Positions 10,734-23,167 of a DNA stretch of 60,000 bases are shown piece by piece. Where the stretch lies: the NCBI RefSeq assembly GCF_026151205.1, contig NC_087074.1, positions 2,358,001 to 2,418,000 of the forward strand, written 5' to 3'. The notes beneath the pieces are model-generated. The model saw nothing but the letters and a program-made list of their open reading frames with translations, was not told the DNA's origin and searched no databases. The stretch is from Bolinopsis microptera. Its lineage: Eukaryota; Ctenophora; Tentaculata; Lobata; Bolinopsidae. Each line of letters opens with the position of its first letter. Position 1 is the stretch's first letter. The position numbers were made by a program, and so were the translations under genes.

Positions 10734-11252
10734 CTGAATACTCGAGAAATCGGGTGTGAGGGTCAAATGAGGAGCTGCACATTGCAGCAAAGTCTCGGGT
10801 GAAGAAAGTATGGTACACACTACCTTAACCGTCACTGGCTAAAAACAAATCCTTCAGCTTCCTGTAATTGGCTGGTTGCACTTGTGTAACAATGTGGCTG
10901 TTGGAATACTCCGAAGTAAAATAAGTGTCTTGATAAAAATGCTTATAATGATTCAGCATGGACCGCAAGCGATTATGACATAATGCAGCTGTCATTTGAA
11001 AACAACCCCTTCAACAAACAAATTTAATCTAGTGTTCTCGGGCCACAGGTTCCTCCTATTGAAAAATTTTTGATTTTGGTAAACGTGTGCTGACTCCACA
11101 ACCTATATATTTACCTAATATTTAGTGTATTACAGGTAGAAATTAATTAAGGTAGGTATTTTTCTTTTAGGTATATAGTAAGAATTTGGTAAATTTCTAA
11201 ATTGTATGACTATAAATCCATTATTGAGACGTTTTTAATAATTAATTTAGGA
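10734..11252. other. Non-coding, nothing recognised
   Basis: No coding or structural signal. A segment near 10740-10830 (GTGAGGGTCAAATGAGGAG, later TATGGTAC) weakly resembles 14330-14420 in the kinase gene and may be an old shared repeat. Confidence 0.4.
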
Positions 11253-11858
11253 GGGTTTTTTGTGGTTTTTTATAGGACTGGTTCACAGTGTGATCAGATT
11301 CCAGATTTATATATTTTTAAACTGATATTTAATAAACAAATGATTAAAAGAACCAATTTTAAATTTGCCATATGGTAGCCTTTAGATCCAAAAATATACC
11401 CATAATGCTCACTTAAAAACAACTCTAAATCAGTAGGCTGTCACTCTATTAATGCACCACACCGCTCCCTCCACTCCTTGTAGGTTATAAAATAATTCCA
11501 CAATCCTAATTTTGTATAGTGATGGAGACCGGTGTCCATACAAAACTTTTACTAGGGTTTTTTGTGGTTTTTTATAGGACTGGTTCACAGTGTGATCAGA
11601 TTCCAGATTTATATATTTTTAAACTGATATTTAATAAACAAATGATTAAAAGAACCAATTTTAAATTTGCCATATGGTAGCCTTTAGATCCAAAAATATA
11701 CCCATAATGCTCACTTAAAAACAACTCTAAATCAGTAGGCTGTCACTCTATTAATGCACCACACCGCTCCCTCCACTCCTTGTAGGTTTTAAAATAAATT
11801 CCACAATCCTAATTTTGTATAGTGATGGAGACCGGTGTCCATACAAAACTTTTACTAG
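11253..11858. repeat. Tandem duplication, two units of about 302 bp
   Basis: The units 11253-11554 and 11555-11858 are almost identical; the differences seen are in the TTATAAAATAATTCC / TTTTAAAATAAATTCC segment. Each starts GGGTTTTTTGTGG and ends CAAAACTTTTACTAG. Confidence 0.95.
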
Positions 11859-12065
11859 GTTGCCGTTTGGTGTGAGCAATAGCGAACAGCACGCACACTC
11901 CTTTGCCCCGTCAACCTATATCTAATCTATTCAAAGAGTGACAGCCATACTACACATTGAATTAGGATTTTATCAAATATCAAATTGATTTATTGTAAAC
12001 TTGTTTATTCTGTAATAAATGGCATAAAATTGAAATTTTTGTTTAACTGAAATTTTTTGTTCAAC
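11859..12065 (+). mobile_element. 3' end of a retroposon-like element
   Basis: It carries AATAAA near 12016 and a terminal doublet (GAAATTTTTGTTTAACT / GAAATTTTTTGTTCAACT), the same design as the ends at 7040, 7820 and 10730. It sits just upstream of the kinase first exon; its 5' limit may include the tandem duplication. Confidence 0.5.
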
Positions 12066-12157
12066 TGCAGAACAAGGAAATCATTCTCAAGGCTATCCCT
12101 TCAATATTGTGTACTTAAACGTTTTAAACTTCAGCCCCTTCGCTTTAGCTCAATGTT

Positions 12158-12393
12158 ATGACCACATTTGAGGGACACCTGTTAAAAGATGGTGGTTGGA
12201 GAAAAGGCTGGAGGAAAAGATACTTCAAGTTGACGAAAATTTATTTCCAATATTATGAAAACGAATTCAGCACCTCACCTAAGGGGGCTGCAGTCGAGGA
12301 ACCATTCAAAATGTTGAGCTGGTAGATTTAAAAACATTCACATTTAAAGTAGCATTGAAATCAGAAGCATGGGATCTCCAAGCAGCATCTATG
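12158..12393 (+). CDS. First coding exon of the kinase: PH domain, with a one-base frame break
   Basis: ATG at 12158 opens MTTFEGHLLKDGGWRKGW then RKRYFKL and YYEN, a classic PH beta1-beta3 start. The frame then runs into TGGTAG near 12320. One frame over, GTIQNVELVDLKTFTFKV continues the PH fold to the GTAAAT donor at 12394, and the next exon gives QELIQWMEAI, the C-terminal PH helix. One base is missing around 12297-12302 (CGAGGAACC). The exon length of 236 would be 237 with it, restoring phase 0. It may be an assembly error in a G-run or a real lesion. An ATG at 12153 forms a two-codon upstream ORF. An AG at 12071 (CTGCAG) could be the acceptor of the 5' untranslated part. Confidence 0.75.
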
Positions 12394-15300
12394 GTAAATC
12401 ATATTTCAATTTTCCTATGCTAATTACGAATTTGCCTTGTAAGATGTACCGTGTATCGTAAAATAATTCTTATTTGCTCTACTCTAGGCTAGTCTTTCAG
12501 GTTATTATTTCAAATACTGATATCTCTGACACTATTTATGACAATAATATAATAAGTAGTAAGGTCTAACGTAACAAAGATCTTGAATTAAAGCTGTTCA
12601 GCTTAGATGATTTGTCGCTTGATAACTACCATGTTTTTTACCAATTTAAAATTATATTTTCAGCAAGAGTTGATACAATGGATGGAGGCGATAAAGCCCA
12701 AAAGTGCAGCATCGGTTATTCAGTCTCAGCAAGTGAACACGGCAACACAACAAAACATCAGTGCATCTTTACTTCATGCTCAATCAGTAACAACAATAGT
12801 ACCTGAGAACAGTGAGCATGCATACCAACCATTACCCCATTCCTTCACCCATAACCCCAGACTCTCCATGGTAAGTCGTTACATTGACATTTGTTGAACT
12901 TTTTAAACTCAATCTTCTCATTTTTTAATAGACAGTGAAGTTCGTATAGTTTTTTCCACCTTGTTATAGCCAGCTGCTAGTGAACTACGGGCAAGAAAAT
13001 GACAAAAACCTAGTTAATTGGTCTCCCTAGCAGTTGTCAAGTCGTTATGTTAAAATATTCTTTGTGTGATTTATACAAAGTTTATGAAATGAAGGAACTA
13101 CAGGAAACTTCCCAGGGTTCAGATGGAAGATCATCCCCCTCCTCACCCAGAGTCAGGTAATTAATATTTATTAGATTAGTAATTACCCACATATCTTGGC
13201 TTTGATGATTAAAAGTTAGTCAAGACTCAATTTTCATAGAGTTTAAAATTTGTTCAATTAAACATTTTTGAGATCCTAATTTTAGAGAAGTTCAAACTCT
13301 GATGGCACGAGTACATTCGGAGCCAAACAACTATCATGTCAACCATTGGTAAATCCAGCTCATGAAATTTCTCCCATTTCTGTTAAATTTGAGTGTGGTT
13401 TGTGTCGTAGACAATAGGTTGTTGTGTGTGTTGAAGCAAAAATCACAAATTCGTGACAGGCAAATCAATTGAGCTGAGGTGCCCGATTTTTTATGAATTA
13501 ATTAAAACTAAATAATAATCAAACCCAAAAAATTACTCCCTTTCACTATAGAGATCATGGACGTTTTTGTCGAAAGCATTTATTTTAATCCCTCTATCTA
13601 CAAGTATTATGAATTATCGACATCAATATGATTTATGTTATAATGAAGTACAAATTCTTTTTAAATAACTTTGAATTATATAATATGTAACTTATATATA
13701 CAGTAGTTTAAAATAAAGTTTTGATAATCTGATGAAACCTCAGGACGACGAGCAATTCATCAGCTAGAAGTCAGTCACCTTTACGGAGTTCATCACCTGG
13801 AGGTCGAGTAAACCCTCCCCAAGTTAAACCAGAGACTGTAAGTACTACTAAGCAGGGTGTTGTTAGTGTATCTGAGTGTGACAGTATTCCAACTTGCTGA
13901 TATCTATATTTTACTGTGAATTATCGGGGGTTTGTTGTTAGCACTCTGTCACACAGCATCCTGCACGAACAAGTCTCCATGAAACAGACGCCCCACAAAA
14001 ACATGCAGTGTCCGCGCGACAGAGCCTTCCTGGGACATTCACCCCTTCTCTCCCCCTCTATACCTTATCTCAACGTAGGAAGAGCTGTGACATTCCCCTT
14101 ACAGAGGTTACCACTGCATGGCTTGGATCTTTTATTCTTTATCGATTGTCATTTTCTTTGTGATTGCAGGCATGTAGCTTTATAGGAAATGGCATAATTA
14201 TTTCTGTGTTATTTTTTTCTATTATTCTTTCTTTGTTCACCTTCAAGTGTCAGACAATATTTACTCAATATAATTTATACTTAAATACTGTTAGTCTAGG
14301 GAGTAACTAATGTCTATGCGATCTCCTCGGTCGACTCAGTCGAATGATAGGAAACTTGTTTGAGGGTTAAATGAGGAGGGGTACCTGCTAAAAGATCAAG
14401 AATCTTACTATGGTACCCCTTCAGTAAATCTACATTGTAGTGAACTAGAACTGTAAACATAGTATATATACTATTAACTATTAACTATACATTATTCTAT
14501 GTAACCATTAATTAGAAATTCGATTGTATCTGAAAAGGGGACAAACAAAAGTCTAAACAGTAAAAAAAGTGTAGTGCACCCTCCAAAAACGTAAATCATA
14601 GGTTTTCATCCTATAAATGACACGCAGTTAAAAATATTAAAAATAAATTTAGTAAAAAAATAAAACCATAAATAAGATTTTACCCTCGAAAATTACCGAA
14701 AGATTTCCATTAGTTATAAGTATTAAGGTAGAGTAATAACTTAAATTCTGATCATGATCGATAAATTAATTCCTTCAAGACCTTTCTACTTGTGTTTAAT
14801 TTGATGATTTAGTTTTGAAAATTTTTTCCTCGATTCACAGCGAAAATGGCAATTTTACATTTTTCAAATTTTTGGGCATTTTTTCCATGAAATTGAAAGT
14901 GGGCTCCTGATTCGTGAGAAAGTGGGCTCCTAATTAGCGAGAAAGTGGGCTCCTAATTAGCGAGAAAGTGGGCTCCTAATTAGCGAGAAAGTGGGCTCCT
15001 AATTAGCGAGATGATTTAATGTTTGAACGAGTGTTAATCGTATGAAGATGCCATATCTATTGCATTAGTTTTACAATCATAATCACAATGGTTTTTTAAG
15101 GGTTTTACTTCAGTGTGCTGTCGTTAACAATTATGGGTTCTCGATTATTCTACCTGACTACACTCGATTATGTTCTAATTCTTAAATTTCTCTACATTGC
15201 CTCTTTAGAAAATACTGAATCTGCTGTACTTACTGTACTTGTCTAGCATATCATTGTCCTTTCTCTTGCTGTGGCACTGATATGTACTCTTCTTAAACGC

Positions 15301-18300
15301 ATGCTGAACCTTGTAACCCTCTTTTAAACAGATTGAGTATCAGGATCCCGTAGAAGCATTGCCCGACTCACCACAACAAGACACCTCGCTCAACACTGAC
15401 AGAGTGGGCCAGGACACTCCCCCCAACACTTCTCTACCTCTCGACTTGGACTTTAGTGACGACGAATTCCTGGACTTTGGGGACGACGGTAAGTTCCACT
15501 AGGTTTCCTTGTTTTCTTGCGGGAAGCATAAAGTGTAAGTATTACCCGGACTGATACCATTTACTCGCCGGGGAAGGTTTTATCTAATATTATAATAAAT
15601 GGATTAGTTATGGAATCATTGCTTGCCCTATCGAATAAACTGGTGACCATGCTTTTGTTACAATATTCAAAGCAGCTAGCATTGCACAGTGTACCCAGTG
15701 TGCATTGGATGTTACCAAATTATAGCTAGTCTTAAAAAGTGCACCAAGTCTATCCTGTCTAAATCTAGGGACGTACATGAATGATCCACAAGTCTATCCT
15801 GTCTAAATCTAGGGACGTACATGAATGATCCACAAGACTAACCTGTCTAAATCTAGGGACGTACATGAATGATCCACAAGTCTATCCTGTCTAAATCTAG
15901 GGACGTACATGAATGATCCACAAGACTAACCTGTCTAAATCTAGGGACGTACATGAATGATCCACAAGACTATCCTGTCTAAATCTAGGGACGTACATGA
16001 ATGATCCACAAGTCTATCCTGTCTAAATCTAGGGGCGTACATGAATGATCCACAAGTCTATCCTGTCTAAATCTAGGGACGTACATGAATGATCCACAAG
16101 ACTAACCTGTCTAAATCTAGGGACGTACATGAATGATCCACAAGTCTATCCTGTCTAAATCTAGGGACGTACATGAATGATCCACAAGACTAACCTGTCT
16201 AAATCTAGGGACGTACATGAATGATCCACAAGTCTATCCTGTCTAAATCTAGGGACGTACATGAATGATCCACAAGACTAACCTGTCTAAATCTAGGGAC
16301 GTACATGAATGATCCACAAGACTATCCTGTCTAAATCTAGGGACGTACATGAATGATCCACAAGTCTATCCTGTCTAAATCTAGGGGCGTACATGAATGA
16401 TCCACAAGACTATCCTGTCTAAATCTAGGGACGTACATGAATGATCCACAAGACTATCCTGTCTAAATCTAGGGACGTACATGAATGATCCACAAGTCTA
16501 TCCTGTCTAAATCTAGGGGCGTACATGAATGATCCACAAGTCTATCCTGTCTAAATCTAGGGACGTACATGAATGATCCACAAGTCTATCCTGTCTAAAT
16601 CTAGGGACGTACATGAATGATCCACAAGACTATCCTGTCTAAATCTAGGGACGTACATGAATGATCCACAAGACTATCCTGTCTAAATCTAGGGACGTAC
16701 ATGAATGATCCACAAGTCTATCCTGTCTAAATCTAGGGACGTACATGAATGATCCACAAGTCTATCCTGTCTAAATCTAGGGACGTACATGAATGATCCA
16801 CAAGACTATCCTGTCTAAATCTAGGGACGTACATGAATGATCCACAAGTCTATCCTGTCTAAATCTAGGGACGTACATGAATGATCCACAAGACTATCCT
16901 GTCTAAATCTAGGGACGTACATGAATGATCCACAAGTCTATCCTGTCTAAATCTAGGGACGTACATGAATGATCCACAAGTCTATCCTGTCTAAATCTAG
17001 GGACGTACATGAATGATCCACAAGTCTATCCTGTCTAAATCTAGGGACGTACATGAATGATCCACAAGACTATCCTGTCTAAATCTAGGGACGTACATGA
17101 ATGATCCACAAGACTATCCTGTCTAAATCTAGGGACGTACATGAATGATCCACAAGTCTATCCTGTCTAAATCTAGGGACGTACATGAATGATCCACAAG
17201 TCTATCCTGTCTAAATCTAGGGACGTACATGAATGATCCACAAGTCTATCCTGTCTAAATCTAGGGACGTACATGAATGATCCACAAGACTATCCTGTCT
17301 AAATCTAGGGACGTACATGAATGATCCACAAGTCTATCCTGTCTAAATCTAGGGACGTACATGAATGATCCACAAGTCTATCCTGTCTAAATCTAGGGAC
17401 GTACATGAATGATCCACAAGACTATCCTGTCTAAATCTAGGGACGTACATGAATGATCCACAAGGTCTATCCTGTCTAAATCTAGGGACGTACATGAATG
17501 ATCCACAAGTCTATCCTGTCTAAATCTAGGGACGTACATGAATGATCCACAAGTCTATCCTGTCTAAATCTAGGGACGTACATGAATGATCCACAAGTCT
17601 ATCCTGTCTAAATCTAGGGACGTACATGAATGATCCACAAGTCTATCCTGTCTAAATCTAGGGACGTACATGAATGATCCACAAGTCTATCCTGTCTAAA
17701 TCTAGGGACGTACATGAATGATCCACAAGACTATCCTGTCTAAATCTAGGGACGTACATGAATGATCCACAAGTCTATCCTGTCTAAATCTAGGGACGTA
17801 CATGAATGATCCACAAGTCTATCCTGTCTAAATCTAGGGACGTACATGAATGATCCACAAGACTATCCTGTCTAAATCTAGGGACGTACATGAATGATCC
17901 ACAAGACTATCCTGTCTAAATCTAGGGACGTACATGAATGATCCACAAGTCTATCCTGTCTAAATCTAGGGACGTACATGAATGATCCACAAGACTATCC
18001 TGTCTAAATCTAGGGACGTACATGAATGATCCACAAGTCTATCCTGTCTAAATCTAGGGACGTACATGAATGATCCACAAGACTATCCTGTCTAAATCTA
18101 GGGACGTACATGAATGATCCACAAGTCTATCCTGTCTAAATCTAGGGACGTACATGAATGATCCACAAGTCTATCCTGTCTAAATCTAGGGACGTACATG
18201 AATGATCCACAAGTCTATCCTGTCTAAATCTAGGGACGTACATGAATGATCCACAAGACTATCCTGTCTAAATCTAGGGACGTACATGAATGATCCACAA

Positions 18301-21300
18301 GTCTATCCTGTCTAAATCTAGGGACGTACATGAATGATCCACAAGACTATCCTGTCTAAATCTAGGGACGTACATGAATGATCCACAAGACTATCCTGTC
18401 TAAATCTAGGGACGTACATGAATGATCCACAAGACTATCCTGTCTAAATCTAGGGACGTACATGAATGATCCACAAGTCTATCCTGTCTAAATCTAGGGA
18501 CGTACATGAATGATCCACAAGACTATCCTGTCTAAATCTAGGGACGTACATGAATGATCCACAAGTCTATCCTGTCTAAATCTAGGGACGTACATGAATG
18601 ATCCACAAGTCTATCCTGTCTAAATCTAGGGACGTACATGAATGATCCACAAGTCTATCCTGTCTAAATCTAGGGACGTACATGAATGATCCACAAGTCT
18701 ATCCTGTCTAAATCTAGGGACGTACATGAATGATCCACAAGACTATCCTGTCTAAATCTAGGGACGTACATGAATGATCCACAAGACTATCCTGTCTAAA
18801 TCTAGGGACGTACATGAATGATCCACAAGTCTATCCTGTCTAAATCTAGGGACGTACATGAATGATCCACAAGACTATCCTGTCTAAATCTAGGGACGTA
18901 CATGAATGATCCACAAGTCTATCCTGTCTAAATCTAGGGACGTACATGAATGATCCACAAGTCTATCCTGTCTAAATCTAGGGACGTACATGAATGATCC
19001 ACAAGTCTATCCTGTCTAAATCTAGGGACGTACATGAATGATCCACAAGACTATCCTGTCTAAATCTAGGGACGTACATGAATGATCCACAAGACTATCC
19101 TGTCTAAATCTAGGGACGTACATGAATGATCCACAAGACTATCCTGTCTAAATCTAGGGACGTACATGAATGATCCACAAGACTATCCTGTCTAAATCTA
19201 GGGACGTACATGAATGATCCACAAGACTATCCTGTCTAAATCTAGGGACGTACATGAATGATCCACAAGACTATCCTGTCTAAATCTAGGGACGTACATG
19301 AATGATCCACAAGTCTATCCTGTCTAAATCTAGGGACGTACATGAATGATCCACAAGACTATCCTGTCTAAATCTAGGGACGTACATGAATGATCCACAA
19401 GTCTATCCTATCTAAATCTAGGGACGTACATGAATGATCCACAAGACTATCCTGTCTAAATCTAGGGACGTACATGAATGATCCACAAGACTATCCTGTC
19501 TAAATCTAGGGACGTACATGAATGATCCACAAGACTATCCTGTCTAAATCTAGGGACGTACATGAATGATCCACAAGACTATCCTGTCTAAATCTAGGGA
19601 CGTACATGAATGATCCACAAGTCTATCCTATCTAAATCTAGGGACGTACATGAATGATCCACAAGACTATCCTGTCTAAATCTAGGGACGTACATGAATG
19701 ATCCACAAGTCTATCCTGTCTAAATCTAGGGACGTACATGAATGATCCACAAGACTATCCTGTCTAAATCTAGGGGACGTACATGAATGATCCACAAGTC
19801 TATCCTGTCTAAATCTAGGGACGTACATGAATGATCCACAAGACTATCCTGTCTAAATCTAGGGACGTACATGAATGATCCACAAGACTATCCTGTCTAA
19901 ATCTAGGGACGTACATGAATGATCCACAAGACTATCCTGTCTAAATCTAGGGACGTACATGAATGATCCACAAGTCTATCCTGTCTAAATCTAGGGACGT
20001 ACATGAATGATCCACAAGACACGCTTCACACCCTGAGAAGTGAAATCAGGACTCTCAGACTATCAGACGGAAATACTACAGCGATGGAAAGAGGAGTGGA
20101 TCAGGAGACTCCCCCTAACACTGCGCTACTGGACAGAGTGGGCCAGGAAACTTCCTCTATTGCTACTGCTGTACCTTCTGTCCTCATCATACCAGACACA
20201 CCAGGTGATTAAACGATGGAAATGGCAATGAGACAAAGACACTTAGTGATAAGTAATGACGATGATATCAAAATCAAATCACTGACCTGACAAAGAGACG
20301 ACCTCCACTGACCTGACAAAGAGACGACCTCCACTGACCTGACAAAGAGCCGACCTCCACTGACCTGGCAAAGAAACGACCTCCACTGACCTGACAAAGA
20401 GACGACCTCCACTGACCTGACAAAGAGACGACCTCCACTGACCTGACAAAGAGACGACCTCCACTGATCTGACAAAGAGACAACCTCCACTGACCTGGCA
20501 AAGAGACGACCTCCTCTGACCTGACAAAGAGACAACCTCCACTGACCTGACAAAGAGACGACCTCCACTGACCTGACAAAGAGACGACCTCCACTGACCT
20601 GACAAAGAGACAACCTCCACTGACCTGACAAAGAGATGACCTCCACTGACCTTGCAAAGAGACGACCTCCACTGACCTGGCAAAGAGACGACATCCACTG
20701 ACCTGGCAAAATAGTCATATTTAACCGACCCTCTCTCACAGATGGAACATTCAAAGCAGAGTACATTGCACCCCTTAGTATACCTTCACAGTACAGTGAA
20801 TCACCTGCCAACCCTTCTTTGTACTGTGAGAAACCTGAGTATCGTAACGATAGTAACCAAGGTAACCAAAATGACGATAGTTACCTTGGTAACGACACCA
20901 GTCAAGATGGTGGAGGATTTGATTGCTACTCATCTCCAGCAGTTACTAGACGTTCTATCAAATCTAAAAGTAATGTAATTTATATAACTATTCTCAGTAA
21001 TTATATAAATAACAAATTATAATAATTAGATAATATGGATACAAATATTATTATATAGATGATATATATATATTATATGTATATATATTATATAATATGT
21101 AAATAACAATTAATGATGTTAGAAATTTAGATAGCGCTGAATACCAGTTGTTTTTAGTGAGCCCAGCCCCTAATTGACCACGTGTTTCAGATGTGACTGG
21201 CAATGTGAACTACTGTGTTACCGTTCCTACACCTGACTCAGAAGATGATTCAGAAGACAATCTTCCTAACCTTCACATCAAATCCACAGCTCCTGGTAAG

Positions 21301-23101
21301 ATAAAGCAGTAAGTTGCCACATTATCAAGTTACCAGGTTACCAGCTAGTAACCTAGCTGTGAATTTGATATTGAGGTTAAGTAACCTGAGGTTACTTAAC
21401 CTCAACAGCTCCTGGTAAGATATCGCAGACCGTTTGTCCTTGCAGTTTTGTATATCTGACTGAAGGTTCAATGTATACCTCCGTATCTAGTGTATAGTAT
21501 ATAAAGTATCTAGTGTATAGTACACTCTTCATTCTGGTACACTGTTCACTTGTCTCACCTCATCAATAATTGTAAACAGTATGTGTATGTGTTTGTGATG
21601 AACCAGCAGACCCATTTTCGCCGCCCTAAATACCATTATCTCATCTCACCTCATCAACAATTGTAAACAGTATGTGTATGTGTAGTACTATACTCTGAAC
21701 AAAGTGTATTTCCCAATAAGCGGTTACCATAGTGATAACTACATTTATCTGATCATTTCACGTGCTATTGTAAACACTGTAAGAATCACAGACTTACTAA
21801 GTCATATTATGTAACCTTACAAGTACTACACATATTTTTCAACGTTATCAGTTTTTATATTCGATCTTTAAAAAAACGTACATTTTGTATGTCATTACAC
21901 ATCCAGGGTTGTTGTGAATTAATCTGTCATGTTCAATGTTCATTTCAGACATACTTCACTGATAGAATATTGTTACCGATTAATTTTAGTTTTATATTAG
22001 AATTTCTGTATTCCATTAATGTTTTGTAATATGATAACAGATCGAATTGTATAATCTATTTAACTGCGTGATTAAGTTATGGGACTGTTTGTGTGTACCA
22101 TGTAGTGATTGTAACGCATACCTTATTATTGTTTTCAATGATAACGTCGCAATTTACATTTTAAATTCGATTACTAACAAAGCCTTAAAAACAGTGTGCC
22201 CGCTGTGCAGCCTAAACAGTGTGTGCCTTAAAAACAGTGTGCCCGCTGTGCAGCCTAAACAGTGTGTGCATTATAAACAGTGTGCCCGCTGTGCAGCCTA
22301 AACAGTGTGTGCATTATAAACAGTGTGCGCGCTGTGCAGCCTAAACAGTGTGTGCATTATAAACAGTGTGCCCGCTGTGCAGCCTAAACAGTGTGTGCCT
22401 TATAAACAGTGTGCCCGCTGTACAGCCTAAACAGTGTGTGCATTATAAACAGTGTGCCCGCTGTGCAGCCTAAACAGTGTGTGCCTTATAAACAGTGTGC
22501 CCGCTGTGCAGCCTAAACAGTGTGTGCATTATAAACAGTGTGCCCGCTGTGCAGCCTAAACAGTGTGTGCCTTATAAACAGTGTGCCCGCTGTGCAGCCT
22601 AAACAGTGTGTGCCTTATAAACAGTGTGCCCGCTGTGCAGCCTAAACAGTGTGTGCCTTATAAACAGTGTGCCCGCTGTGCTGCCTAAACTTGAGTTGTG
22701 ATGAAAATGAACACCATCGTGTCCTCTAATTAACAAGTACTTAGTACAGCTATATTTCAACTCAATAGAGGTATCAGAAATATAAAAACTTAATTTGGAC
22801 TTGTAACCTGTCTTCTTTTCAGCCACCACTGATCACACGCTACACAGAGATAACAGCAATTCCTTTCTCTCTACCGAGTCATCTCCAGCCAATCCTATAA
22901 CTACACTTAGAATCCGAGAGTGGGTCAGAAAAATCACGATCGGTTAGTTACTTTTTAGTTAGTTAGATTAGTTAGTTAGATTAGTTAGTTAGATTAGTTA
23001 GGTTGATTACTAGTTAGTTAATAGTTAGTTTAGTTAGTTAGTTAGTTACTAGTCAGTTAGTTACTAGTCAGTTAGTTACTAGTCAGTTAGTTACTAGTTA
23101 C

Positions 23102-23167
<66 letters not shown>

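Noticed and set aside
15749-20018. CRISPR-like or telomere-like array
   Set aside because: Units are head to tail with no unique spacers, and CTAGGGAC is not a telomeric repeat. It is a eukaryotic satellite.
20209-20811. Three overlapping minus-strand frames of 132-200 codons
   Set aside because: They are reading frames through the 26-bp minisatellite, whose complement lacks stops in every frame. The real exons here are on the plus strand.
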